Below are positions 45,609-59,702 of a stretch of 64,000 bases of DNA, piece after piece; position 1 is the first letter of the stretch, and each line of letters starts with the position of its first letter. The notes beneath the pieces are model-generated. The model had not been told where the DNA came from and ran no database searches. It saw only the letters and a list, made by a program, of their open reading frames with translations. A program made the translations under genes and the position numbers. This DNA comes from Neodiprion pinetum. Taxonomy: Eukaryota > Arthropoda > Insecta > Hymenoptera > Diprionidae. Location: contig NC_060234.1 of assembly GCF_021155775.2 (NCBI RefSeq), positions 17,818,526 to 17,882,525 of the forward strand, written 5' to 3'.

Positions 45609-47600
45609 AATGACACGTCATTCTATTCGTTGTGATTAGAAGTGTGAAATACAAGTTGAAAAACTCATACCTGACTTGGATAAAGAGGCGATTTGTATTC
45701 GACAGGATTGGAAAAGCTAATAGTGTAATCATATGCGTCAATCAGTGAAATATGTGATCATGTACAATATACGTGGCAACAATTAACTGGAAAATGTATT
45801 TCTCGTAAAGTGTTGGATCAAATGGATATTCAAACGGTACACCAAGTAGAAGTTATTTTTCACAGAGTGAATCAACGGAAGAAATCACTCGTGGAAAGTA
45901 TTTGTCACGAACACGGTCATATACACGGGTCTGGGCACTCCAACCCCTTTCCTGTACAACGCGGCGTAACCGTCTTGAAGCCTGTGTTTCTCAATTTGTG
46001 CACCAAGGATCGGAGCGCTGCAATCTCCGAGGCCGGTCTGCAACGAAGAGAGGAATATAGGGCAGCCGTCTCTCTCCGTGCGCTTGCGTGCCAAGGCCGT
46101 GTTCGAAAATTGACTGACAGCACTGTCAGCAATCTTTCATTTCTTTTGCGCTTCCAAGTTCGTGAACAGCTCTGACTCTGTCCTAGGGAATTTTCAGTAC
46201 TGTCAGTCAATTTACGAACACTGCCACAGTGCGACACTGTGTTACACGGTCGAGCACTGTGCCTTGGTGCTTGTTGGAACGCTTCGAGGTTCTTAATTCA
46301 GTCACTAGAGTCCGCTCATGCATTATACGAAAAATCTAGGATCATTGAGCGCTCCAGGAAAGAGAAAAAAAAAAGTGGGTGCGTGTACTTATGTACGCGC
46401 GTGAGAAGTTGTACTTCTTTGGCATCATTGAAAAACAACAAAACAAATAACGGATGTCTTACGTTATATTTAAATAATCTATTAAATTTTTGTCACGAAC
46501 TTTTTCTTAAATGTTCTATTAAATTTATTACTTTATTTTGTAAATATTAAAAAACCAATAATAAATACTCAACATTGACAATTTAATAATATTTAGTATT
46601 AATTATATTAAATAATGATATTTTAATTTATATCAATAAATAATACATACGGATAACTAACCTCAATTATATTGGAGCACTTGAAAAAGTATTTTAGCAC
46701 AATTTTTTCACTAATATTCACAAATAGTAAATAATATTAATCCAAATATTCAATTTAAATCACTGCTGAATATATTTTATCGCCACATATACAATTCGCA
46801 CTTGTATGAAAATAAAACACGTGTTGTGACTGTAAAAACTAGAACCATGTGGATAAATATTATAAATAAATATGAAAACAGTGATCAGAGGCGACAAGCG
46901 TACCAACATTAGCTTTTTTTCGAGACTTGATGAATTCGGTTGAGTGGGCAACTTCATCCTGTCAATTTTGCGTTACAGCGATGCGCGCGCATCTTGAAAT
47001 TTCACTCTCATCAGTTTTTCATAACGCGCCTAAAGAAGTATAACTTTAAAAATTTGTGAAATGCGTGTAGATTATCATTGCATTTAATAAATAAATGTGA
47101 ACAATACCATGCGTCGAAAATAAAATCTCTAACTAGAAAATTGGCAGCAATGAATCCGACACAGTGTCCAACCGTGCTCCGCAGCTGTGTCCGACTGTGT
47201 CGTTGTTGGAAAGCACCATGTTCGACACTGTGTCGCTCTGTGTCGTTGCTGGAAAGCTCCCCATATGGGGAAGGGGGTGAGTGCGCTATACGGGCCTACA
47301 CCGCAAGAGGCGCTTAAATCGCACCTTGACAATCCTCACGTTGTCCCAAAAACTGGGCCAGCTTTTGAGCCAAGTGCTGCTCGAGTGTTGTTCCTTCCTA
47401 CTACTCCGTGGTCTCAGATTCATTGTCCCCAAGTGTACACACAAAAATACATACACTGTTGTCATTCGTCAAGTAGCACGTGTCAAGCAAACATTCGCGG
47501 CTTTCCGTGCATGCTACTCTGTTTAATGTCAATTGCGTTGGATACAAGACGTCTAGTTGATTCCCTTGCGTTGATTTGAGTATTTTTTGACTCGACTATA

Positions 47601-49642
47601 ATGGAAAATCGCTTGGCGGAATTAGCTGTGGAACTATTCGAGATCAACGCCGTGAAGTTTGGCAGCTTCGTAACAAAAGCCGGCCGGCCGACACCCGTCT
47701 GCTTTGATTTAAGAGTAATTATTTCACATCCGCGGTTGATGGTAGGTAACTTATATTTCGTTACTTCTGTTCCAATTATCAATTTTGTTTGAAAATAAAT
47801 AAATAAAGGTCAAAATATACGCGAAGAAAACGTCATATAAAACGAATCAATGACTACGGATTGCTGCACAGCGCAGTTTCATACGACTCTTTAAGTCCTG
47901 AAGTCTGCTAGAATCACGTGAAGCAGTTACCGCTATGAAGTCTCATAGCAGTAATGTATGTCCAACTTCCAGATGGGTTATCCCTCAAACGTGGCTGCAT
48001 TTCAAAAAAATGTGCAAACTATGAGTTTCGACCACCGAATATCTACACCCAGTGCGACATCGAATGTTCTGTTGAAACTAACGTTTCTTAATCTTCTTAC
48101 GCCACACTTCTTTAATTGACGAAACTAAACATCACTTGTTGACTAGTATCCAAAATTTGCAGAAGTCTGTGTCCACCTTACTGTGGACCCTGGCAGAAAA
48201 TGGCAAAAGTGCATCACAAGTTTGTGGTATGCCTTACACAGCGTTGCCAATTGCTGCTTTGATATCTGCACAATCAAACATACCTCTGCTGATAAGGAGG
48301 GAAGAGACTAAATCCTTTAGGACAAAAAAAATAATTGAGGGCCAATTCGGAGAGGGCGAAAATTGCATCATAGTTGAAGACATTGTGACGACTGGGAGTA
48401 GCGTTTTAGAGGCTGTAAAAGACCTAACCGATGTAGGGTTGAAGGTTGAGGAAGCTGTCGTTATTCTGGATCGACAGCAGGGTGGTTATCACAATCTAAG
48501 TGCAGAGGGCATCCGAATGAGGAGCTTATATTCTCTGACTAGTTTAATGCAATACCTATTGAATGCAGGCAAAGTGACGTCAGCCATCGTCGAAGACGTC
48601 AAAAATTATGTGGAACAAAGTAAAGATCAATTAAACAGCGAAGGTGAGTCGGTGTAATCGAAGAATTCAACCTGACCAAGGAAATTAGAAGCTAACGAAC
48701 TAGAAATCATTCATATTCTGGGGGTTTTTTGATCAAATAGGGAAATAATCTTAGTATCCTTCAGACGCGTTATCAAACTCCAAACATTTGGCTTTTTTTT
48801 TTTTTTTAAGCACAGTAACTAAGACTCGAATATAATTTGATTTTCTCTTAGGAAACTCGGTGAGTCGATTAAGAATCGACTTCGCATCACGAGCAAAACT
48901 TGCCAAGAACCCAGCGGCAGCAAAACTGTTCAATATAACGTCGGCAAAGAAAAGTACTCTCTGTCTAGCAGTGGATTTGACAAAAGCTGATGAAGTTTTA
49001 GATTTGGCCGAACTAGCAGGACCGCACATAGCTGTTTTAAAAACTCATATTGATCTACTTGAAGATTTTACATCTGAGTTTATCGATAAATTGAAACAGC
49101 TGTCCAAAGAGCACAACTTCTTGATAATGGAGGACAGAAAGTTTGCTGATATTGGTCACACGGTATCCTTGCAGTACAGAAATGGGGTTTATAAAATAGC
49201 AGAATGGGCAGATTTTGTTACTGCCCATACCGTTCCTGGTTCGAGTATTGTTTCTGGTTTACAAGATGGACTGAAGGGGATTAAGGAAAGTCGGGGGATA
49301 TTTTTAGTTGCAGAAATGTCTAGTGAAGGAGCCTTGACCATTGGAGAATATGTGAAACATTCTGTTCTTTTGTCTGAAACGTCAAACCTAGTAGCTGGTT
49401 TAGTGTGTCAGTACAATGTGTCCGATGATCCAGGTTTGATACAACTCACGCCAGGAATTAGATTGGAAAAGTACCGTGATGATTTGGGACAGCAATACAA
49501 GACTCCTCAAACGGTGATCAATGCTGGGGCAGATTTAGCCGTTGTCGGTAGAGGCGTTACAGCCGCGCAGGACAAATTATCAGCCATCATTCAGTATAAA
49601 GAAAAACTATGGCAAGCCTACAGTGAAAGGATTAGTAATTGA
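47601..49642 (+). CDS. UMPS: UMP synthase, copy 7
   Basis: Exons 47601-47741, 48163-48643 and 48852-49642. Identical predicted protein. Unit 46095-50128 has C at the variable site (46506). Confidence 0.95.
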
Positions 49643-51634
49643 AATGACACGTCATTCTATTCGTTGTGATTAGAAGTGTGAAATACAAGTTGAAAAACTC
49701 ATACCTGACTTGGATAAAGAGGCGATTTGTATTCGACAGGATTGGAAAAGCTAATAGTGTAATCATATGCGTCAATCAGTGAAATATGTGATCATGTACA
49801 ATATACGTGGCAACAATTAACTGGAAAATGTATTTCTCGTAAAGTGTTGGATCAAATGGATATTCAAACGGTACACCAAGTAGAAGTTATTTTTCACAGA
49901 GTGAATCAACGGAAGAAATCACTCGTGGAAAGTATTTGTCACGAACACGGTCATATACACGGGTCTGGGCACTCCAACCCCTTTCCTGTACAACGCGGCG
50001 TAACCGTCTTGAAGCCTGTGTTTCTCAATTTGTGCACCAAGGATCGGAGCGCTGCAATCTCCGAGGCCGGTCTGCAACGAAGAGAGGAATATAGGGCAGC
50101 CGTCTCTCTCCGTGCGCTTGCGTGCCAAGGCCGTGTTCGAAAATTGACTGACAGCACTGTCAGCAATCTTTCATTTCTTTTGCGCTTCCAAGTTCGTGAA
50201 CAGCTCTGACTCTGTCCTAGGGAATTTTCAGTACTGTCAGTCAATTTACGAACACTGCCACAGTGCGACACTGTGTTACACGGTCGAGCACTGTGCCTTG
50301 GTGCTTGTTGGAACGCTTCGAGGTTCTTAATTCAGTCACTAGAGTCCGCTCATGCATTATACGAAAAATCTAGGATCATTGAGCGCTCCAGGAAAGAGAA
50401 AAAAAAAAGTGGGTGCGTGTACTTATGTACGCGCGTGAGAAGTTGTACTTCTTTGGCATCATTGAAAAACAACAAAACAAATAACGGATGTCTTACGTTA
50501 TATTTAAATAATCTATTAAATTTTTGTCACGAACTTTTTCTTAAATGTTCTATTAAATTTATTACTTTATTTTGTAAATATTAAAAAACCAATAATAAAT
50601 ACTCAACATTGACAATTTAATAATATTTAGTATTAATTATATTAAATAATGATATTTTAATTTATATCAATAAATAATACATACGGATAACTAACCTCAA
50701 TTATATTGGAGCACTTGAAAAAGTATTTTAGCACAATTTTTTCACTAATATTCACAAATAGTAAATAATATTAATCCAAATATTCAATTTAAATCACTGC
50801 TGAATATATTTTATCGCCACATATACAATTCGCACTTGTATGAAAATAAAACACGTGTTGTGACTGTAAAAACTAGAACCATGTGGATAAATATTATAAA
50901 TAAATATGAAAACAGTGATCAGAGGCGACAAGCGTACCAACATTAGCTTTTTTTCGAGACTTGATGAATTCGGTTGAGTGGGCAACTTCATCCTGTCAAT
51001 TTTGCGTTACAGCGATGCGCGCGCATCTTGAAATTTCACTCTCATCAGTTTTTCATAACGCGCCTAAAGAAGTATAACTTTAAAAATTTGTGAAATGCGT
51101 GTAGATTATCATTGCATTTAATAAATAAATGTGAACAATACCATGCGTCGAAAATAAAATCTCTAACTAGAAAATTGGCAGCAATGAATCCGACACAGTG
51201 TCCAACCGTGCTCCGCAGCTGTGTCCGACTGTGTCGTTGTTGGAAAGCACCATGTTCGACACTGTGTCGCTCTGTGTCGTTGCTGGAAAGCTCCCCATAT
51301 GGGGAAGGGGGTGAGTGCGCTATACGGGCCTACACCGCAAGAGGCGCTTAAATCGCACCTTGACAATCCTCACGTTGTCCCAAAAACTGGGCCAGCTTTT
51401 GAGCCAAGTGCTGCTCGAGTGTTGTTCCTTCCTACTACTCCGTGGTCTCAGATTCATTGTCCCCAAGTGTACACACAAAAATACATACACTGTTGTCATT
51501 CGTCAAGTAGCACGTGTCAAGCAAACATTCGCGGCTTTCCGTGCATGCTACTCTGTTTAATGTCAATTGCGTTGGATACAAGACGTCTAGTTGATTCCCT
51601 TGCGTTGATTTGAGTATTTTTTGACTCGACTATA

Positions 51635-53676
51635 ATGGAAAATCGCTTGGCGGAATTAGCTGTGGAACTATTCGAGATCAACGCCGTGAAGTTTGGCAGC
51701 TTCGTAACAAAAGCCGGCCGGCCGACACCCGTCTGCTTTGATTTAAGAGTAATTATTTCACATCCGCGGTTGATGGTAGGTAACTTATATTTCGTTACTT
51801 CTGTTCCAATTATCAATTTTGTTTGAAAATAAATAAATAAAGGTCAAAATATACGCGAAGAAAACGTCATATAAAACGAATCAATGACTACGGATTGCTG
51901 CACAGCGCAGTTTCATACGACTCTTTAAGTCCTGAAGTCTGCTAGAATCACGTGAAGCAGTTACCGCTATGAAGTCTCATAGCAGTAATGTATGTCCAAC
52001 TTCCAGATGGGTTATCCCTCAAACGTGGCTGCATTTCAAAAAAATGTGCAAACTATGAGTTTCGACCACCGAATATCTACACCCAGTGCGACATCGAATG
52101 TTCTGTTGAAACTAACGTTTCTTAATCTTCTTACGCCACACTTCTTTAATTGACGAAACTAAACATCACTTGTTGACTAGTATCCAAAATTTGCAGAAGT
52201 CTGTGTCCACCTTACTGTGGACCCTGGCAGAAAATGGCAAAAGTGCATCACAAGTTTGTGGTATGCCTTACACAGCGTTGCCAATTGCTGCTTTGATATC
52301 TGCACAATCAAACATACCTCTGCTGATAAGGAGGGAAGAGACTAAATCCTTTAGGACAAAAAAAATAATTGAGGGCCAATTCGGAGAGGGCGAAAATTGC
52401 ATCATAGTTGAAGACATTGTGACGACTGGGAGTAGCGTTTTAGAGGCTGTAAAAGACCTAACCGATGTAGGGTTGAAGGTTGAGGAAGCTGTCGTTATTC
52501 TGGATCGACAGCAGGGTGGTTATCACAATCTAAGTGCAGAGGGCATCCGAATGAGGAGCTTATATTCTCTGACTAGTTTAATGCAATACCTATTGAATGC
52601 AGGCAAAGTGACGTCAGCCATCGTCGAAGACGTCAAAAATTATGTGGAACAAAGTAAAGATCAATTAAACAGCGAAGGTGAGTCGGTGTAATCGAAGAAT
52701 TCAACCTGACCAAGGAAATTAGAAGCTAACGAACTAGAAATCATTCATATTCTGGGGGTTTTTTGATCAAATAGGGAAATAATCTTAGTATCCTTCAGAC
52801 GCGTTATCAAACTCCAAACATTTGGCTTTTTTTTTTTTTTTAAGCACAGTAACTAAGACTCGAATATAATTTGATTTTCTCTTAGGAAACTCGGTGAGTC
52901 GATTAAGAATCGACTTCGCATCACGAGCAAAACTTGCCAAGAACCCAGCGGCAGCAAAACTGTTCAATATAACGTCGGCAAAGAAAAGTACTCTCTGTCT
53001 AGCAGTGGATTTGACAAAAGCTGATGAAGTTTTAGATTTGGCCGAACTAGCAGGACCGCACATAGCTGTTTTAAAAACTCATATTGATCTACTTGAAGAT
53101 TTTACATCTGAGTTTATCGATAAATTGAAACAGCTGTCCAAAGAGCACAACTTCTTGATAATGGAGGACAGAAAGTTTGCTGATATTGGTCACACGGTAT
53201 CCTTGCAGTACAGAAATGGGGTTTATAAAATAGCAGAATGGGCAGATTTTGTTACTGCCCATACCGTTCCTGGTTCGAGTATTGTTTCTGGTTTACAAGA
53301 TGGACTGAAGGGGATTAAGGAAAGTCGGGGGATATTTTTAGTTGCAGAAATGTCTAGTGAAGGAGCCTTGACCATTGGAGAATATGTGAAACATTCTGTT
53401 CTTTTGTCTGAAACGTCAAACCTAGTAGCTGGTTTAGTGTGTCAGTACAATGTGTCCGATGATCCAGGTTTGATACAACTCACGCCAGGAATTAGATTGG
53501 AAAAGTACCGTGATGATTTGGGACAGCAATACAAGACTCCTCAAACGGTGATCAATGCTGGGGCAGATTTAGCCGTTGTCGGTAGAGGCGTTACAGCCGC
53601 GCAGGACAAATTATCAGCCATCATTCAGTATAAAGAAAAACTATGGCAAGCCTACAGTGAAAGGATTAGTAATTGA
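51635..53676 (+). CDS. UMPS: UMP synthase, copy 8
   Basis: Exons 51635-51775, 52197-52677 and 52886-53676. Identical predicted protein. Unit 50129-54162 has C at the variable site (50540). Confidence 0.95.
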
Positions 53677-55668
53677 AATGACACGTCATTCTATTCGTTG
53701 TGATTAGAAGTGTGAAATACAAGTTGAAAAACTCATACCTGACTTGGATAAAGAGGCGATTTGTATTCGACAGGATTGGAAAAGCTAATAGTGTAATCAT
53801 ATGCGTCAATCAGTGAAATATGTGATCATGTACAATATACGTGGCAACAATTAACTGGAAAATGTATTTCTCGTAAAGTGTTGGATCAAATGGATATTCA
53901 AACGGTACACCAAGTAGAAGTTATTTTTCACAGAGTGAATCAACGGAAGAAATCACTCGTGGAAAGTATTTGTCACGAACACGGTCATATACACGGGTCT
54001 GGGCACTCCAACCCCTTTCCTGTACAACGCGGCGTAACCGTCTTGAAGCCTGTGTTTCTCAATTTGTGCACCAAGGATCGGAGCGCTGCAATCTCCGAGG
54101 CCGGTCTGCAACGAAGAGAGGAATATAGGGCAGCCGTCTCTCTCCGTGCGCTTGCGTGCCAAGGCCGTGTTCGAAAATTGACTGACAGCACTGTCAGCAA
54201 TCTTTCATTTCTTTTGCGCTTCCAAGTTCGTGAACAGCTCTGACTCTGTCCTAGGGAATTTTCAGTACTGTCAGTCAATTTACGAACACTGCCACAGTGC
54301 GACACTGTGTTACACGGTCGAGCACTGTGCCTTGGTGCTTGTTGGAACGCTTCGAGGTTCTTAATTCAGTCACTAGAGTCCGCTCATGCATTATACGAAA
54401 AATCTAGGATCATTGAGCGCTCCAGGAAAGAGAAAAAAAAAAGTGGGTGCGTGTACTTATGTACGCGCGTGAGAAGTTGTACTTCTTTGGCATCATTGAA
54501 AAACAACAAAACAAATAACGGATGTCTTACGTTATATTTAAATAATCTATTAAATTTTTGTCACGAACTTTTTCTTAAATGTTCTATTAAATTTATTACT
54601 TTATTTTGTAAATATTAAAAAACCAATAATAAATACTCAACATTGACAATTTAATAATATTTAGTATTAATTATATTAAATAATGATATTTTAATTTATA
54701 TCAATAAATAATACATACGGATAACTAACCTCAATTATATTGGAGCACTTGAAAAAGTATTTTAGCACAATTTTTTCACTAATATTCACAAATAGTAAAT
54801 AATATTAATCCAAATATTCAATTTAAATCACTGCTGAATATATTTTATCGCCACATATACAATTCGCACTTGTATGAAAATAAAACACGTGTTGTGACTG
54901 TAAAAACTAGAACCATGTGGATAAATATTATAAATAAATATGAAAACAGTGATCAGAGGCGACAAGCGTACCAACATTAGCTTTTTTTCGAGACTTGATG
55001 AATTCGGTTGAGTGGGCAACTTCATCCTGTCAATTTTGCGTTACAGCGATGCGCGCGCATCTTGAAATTTCACTCTCATCAGTTTTTCATAACGCGCCTA
55101 AAGAAGTATAACTTTAAAAATTTGTGAAATGCGTGTAGATTATCATTGCATTTAATAAATAAATGTGAACAATACCATGCGTCGAAAATAAAATCTCTAA
55201 CTAGAAAATTGGCAGCAATGAATCCGACACAGTGTCCAACCGTGCTCCGCAGCTGTGTCCGACTGTGTCGTTGTTGGAAAGCACCATGTTCGACACTGTG
55301 TCGCTCTGTGTCGTTGCTGGAAAGCTCCCCATATGGGGAAGGGGGTGAGTGCGCTATACGGGCCTACACCGCAAGAGGCGCTTAAATCGCACCTTGACAA
55401 TCCTCACGTTGTCCCAAAAACTGGGCCAGCTTTTGAGCCAAGTGCTGCTCGAGTGTTGTTCCTTCCTACTACTCCGTGGTCTCAGATTCATTGTCCCCAA
55501 GTGTACACACAAAAATACATACACTGTTGTCATTCGTCAAGTAGCACGTGTCAAGCAAACATTCGCGGCTTTCCGTGCATGCTACTCTGTTTAATGTCAA
55601 TTGCGTTGGATACAAGACGTCTAGTTGATTCCCTTGCGTTGATTTGAGTATTTTTTGACTCGACTATA

Positions 55669-57710
55669 ATGGAAAATCGCTTGGCGGAATTAGCTGTGGA
55701 ACTATTCGAGATCAACGCCGTGAAGTTTGGCAGCTTCGTAACAAAAGCCGGCCGGCCGACACCCGTCTGCTTTGATTTAAGAGTAATTATTTCACATCCG
55801 CGGTTGATGGTAGGTAACTTATATTTCGTTACTTCTGTTCCAATTATCAATTTTGTTTGAAAATAAATAAATAAAGGTCAAAATATACGCGAAGAAAACG
55901 TCATATAAAACGAATCAATGACTACGGATTGCTGCACAGCGCAGTTTCATACGACTCTTTAAGTCCTGAAGTCTGCTAGAATCACGTGAAGCAGTTACCG
56001 CTATGAAGTCTCATAGCAGTAATGTATGTCCAACTTCCAGATGGGTTATCCCTCAAACGTGGCTGCATTTCAAAAAAATGTGCAAACTATGAGTTTCGAC
56101 CACCGAATATCTACACCCAGTGCGACATCGAATGTTCTGTTGAAACTAACGTTTCTTAATCTTCTTACGCCACACTTCTTTAATTGACGAAACTAAACAT
56201 CACTTGTTGACTAGTATCCAAAATTTGCAGAAGTCTGTGTCCACCTTACTGTGGACCCTGGCAGAAAATGGCAAAAGTGCATCACAAGTTTGTGGTATGC
56301 CTTACACAGCGTTGCCAATTGCTGCTTTGATATCTGCACAATCAAACATACCTCTGCTGATAAGGAGGGAAGAGACTAAATCCTTTAGGACAAAAAAAAT
56401 AATTGAGGGCCAATTCGGAGAGGGCGAAAATTGCATCATAGTTGAAGACATTGTGACGACTGGGAGTAGCGTTTTAGAGGCTGTAAAAGACCTAACCGAT
56501 GTAGGGTTGAAGGTTGAGGAAGCTGTCGTTATTCTGGATCGACAGCAGGGTGGTTATCACAATCTAAGTGCAGAGGGCATCCGAATGAGGAGCTTATATT
56601 CTCTGACTAGTTTAATGCAATACCTATTGAATGCAGGCAAAGTGACGTCAGCCATCGTCGAAGACGTCAAAAATTATGTGGAACAAAGTAAAGATCAATT
56701 AAACAGCGAAGGTGAGTCGGTGTAATCGAAGAATTCAACCTGACCAAGGAAATTAGAAGCTAACGAACTAGAAATCATTCATATTCTGGGGGTTTTTTGA
56801 TCAAATAGGGAAATAATCTTAGTATCCTTCAGACGCGTTATCAAACTCCAAACATTTGGCTTTTTTTTTTTTTTTAAGCACAGTAACTAAGACTCGAATA
56901 TAATTTGATTTTCTCTTAGGAAACTCGGTGAGTCGATTAAGAATCGACTTCGCATCACGAGCAAAACTTGCCAAGAACCCAGCGGCAGCAAAACTGTTCA
57001 ATATAACGTCGGCAAAGAAAAGTACTCTCTGTCTAGCAGTGGATTTGACAAAAGCTGATGAAGTTTTAGATTTGGCCGAACTAGCAGGACCGCACATAGC
57101 TGTTTTAAAAACTCATATTGATCTACTTGAAGATTTTACATCTGAGTTTATCGATAAATTGAAACAGCTGTCCAAAGAGCACAACTTCTTGATAATGGAG
57201 GACAGAAAGTTTGCTGATATTGGTCACACGGTATCCTTGCAGTACAGAAATGGGGTTTATAAAATAGCAGAATGGGCAGATTTTGTTACTGCCCATACCG
57301 TTCCTGGTTCGAGTATTGTTTCTGGTTTACAAGATGGACTGAAGGGGATTAAGGAAAGTCGGGGGATATTTTTAGTTGCAGAAATGTCTAGTGAAGGAGC
57401 CTTGACCATTGGAGAATATGTGAAACATTCTGTTCTTTTGTCTGAAACGTCAAACCTAGTAGCTGGTTTAGTGTGTCAGTACAATGTGTCCGATGATCCA
57501 GGTTTGATACAACTCACGCCAGGAATTAGATTGGAAAAGTACCGTGATGATTTGGGACAGCAATACAAGACTCCTCAAACGGTGATCAATGCTGGGGCAG
57601 ATTTAGCCGTTGTCGGTAGAGGCGTTACAGCCGCGCAGGACAAATTATCAGCCATCATTCAGTATAAAGAAAAACTATGGCAAGCCTACAGTGAAAGGAT
57701 TAGTAATTGA
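55669..57710 (+). CDS. UMPS: UMP synthase, copy 9
   Basis: Exons 55669-55809, 56231-56711 and 56920-57710. Identical predicted protein. Unit 54163-58196 has C at the variable site (54574). Confidence 0.95.
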
Positions 57711-59702
57711 AATGACACGTCATTCTATTCGTTGTGATTAGAAGTGTGAAATACAAGTTGAAAAACTCATACCTGACTTGGATAAAGAGGCGATTTGTAT
57801 TCGACAGGATTGGAAAAGCTAATAGTGTAATCATATGCGTCAATCAGTGAAATATGTGATCATGTACAATATACGTGGCAACAATTAACTGGAAAATGTA
57901 TTTCTCGTAAAGTGTTGGATCAAATGGATATTCAAACGGTACACCAAGTAGAAGTTATTTTTCACAGAGTGAATCAACGGAAGAAATCACTCGTGGAAAG
58001 TATTTGTCACGAACACGGTCATATACACGGGTCTGGGCACTCCAACCCCTTTCCTGTACAACGCGGCGTAACCGTCTTGAAGCCTGTGTTTCTCAATTTG
58101 TGCACCAAGGATCGGAGCGCTGCAATCTCCGAGGCCGGTCTGCAACGAAGAGAGGAATATAGGGCAGCCGTCTCTCTCCGTGCGCTTGCGTGCCAAGGCC
58201 GTGTTCGAAAATTGACTGACAGCACTGTCAGCAATCTTTCATTTCTTTTGCGCTTCCAAGTTCGTGAACAGCTCTGACTCTGTCCTAGGGAATTTTCAGT
58301 ACTGTCAGTCAATTTACGAACACTGCCACAGTGCGACACTGTGTTACACGGTCGAGCACTGTGCCTTGGTGCTTGTTGGAACGCTTCGAGGTTCTTAATT
58401 CAGTCACTAGAGTCCGCTCATGCATTATACGAAAAATCTAGGATCATTGAGCGCTCCAGGAAAGAGAAAAAAAAAAGTGGGTGCGTGTACTTATGTACGC
58501 GCGTGAGAAGTTGTACTTCTTTGGCATCATTGAAAAACAACAAAACAAATAACGGATGTCTTACGTTATATTTAAATAATCTATTAAATTTTTGTCACGA
58601 ACTTTTTCTTAAATGTTCTATTAAATTTATTACTTTATTTTGTAAATATTAAAAAACCAATAATAAATACTCAACATTGACAATTTAATAATATTTAGTA
58701 TTAATTATATTAAATAATGATATTTTAATTTATATCAATAAATAATACATACGGATAACTAACCTCAATTATATTGGAGCACTTGAAAAAGTATTTTAGC
58801 ACAATTTTTTCACTAATATTCACAAATAGTAAATAATATTAATCCAAATATTCAATTTAAATCACTGCTGAATATATTTTATCGCCACATATACAATTCG
58901 CACTTGTATGAAAATAAAACACGTGTTGTGACTGTAAAAACTAGAACCATGTGGATAAATATTATAAATAAATATGAAAACAGTGATCAGAGGCGACAAG
59001 CGTACCAACATTAGCTTTTTTTCGAGACTTGATGAATTCGGTTGAGTGGGCAACTTCATCCTGTCAATTTTGCGTTACAGCGATGCGCGCGCATCTTGAA
59101 ATTTCACTCTCATCAGTTTTTCATAACGCGCCTAAAGAAGTATAACTTTAAAAATTTGTGAAATGCGTGTAGATTATCATTGCATTTAATAAATAAATGT
59201 GAACAATACCATGCGTCGAAAATAAAATCTCTAACTAGAAAATTGGCAGCAATGAATCCGACACAGTGTCCAACCGTGCTCCGCAGCTGTGTCCGACTGT
59301 GTCGTTGTTGGAAAGCACCATGTTCGACACTGTGTCGCTCTGTGTCGTTGCTGGAAAGCTCCCCATATGGGGAAGGGGGTGAGTGCGCTATACGGGCCTA
59401 CACCGCAAGAGGCGCTTAAATCGCACCTTGACAATCCTCACGTTGTCCCAAAAACTGGGCCAGCTTTTGAGCCAAGTGCTGCTCGAGTGTTGTTCCTTCC
59501 TACTACTCCGTGGTCTCAGATTCATTGTCCCCAAGTGTACACACAAAAATACATACACTGTTGTCATTCGTCAAGTAGCACGTGTCAAGCAAACATTCGC
59601 GGCTTTCCGTGCATGCTACTCTGTTTAATGTCAATTGCGTTGGATACAAGACGTCTAGTTGATTCCCTTGCGTTGATTTGAGTATTTTTTGACTCGACTA
59701 TA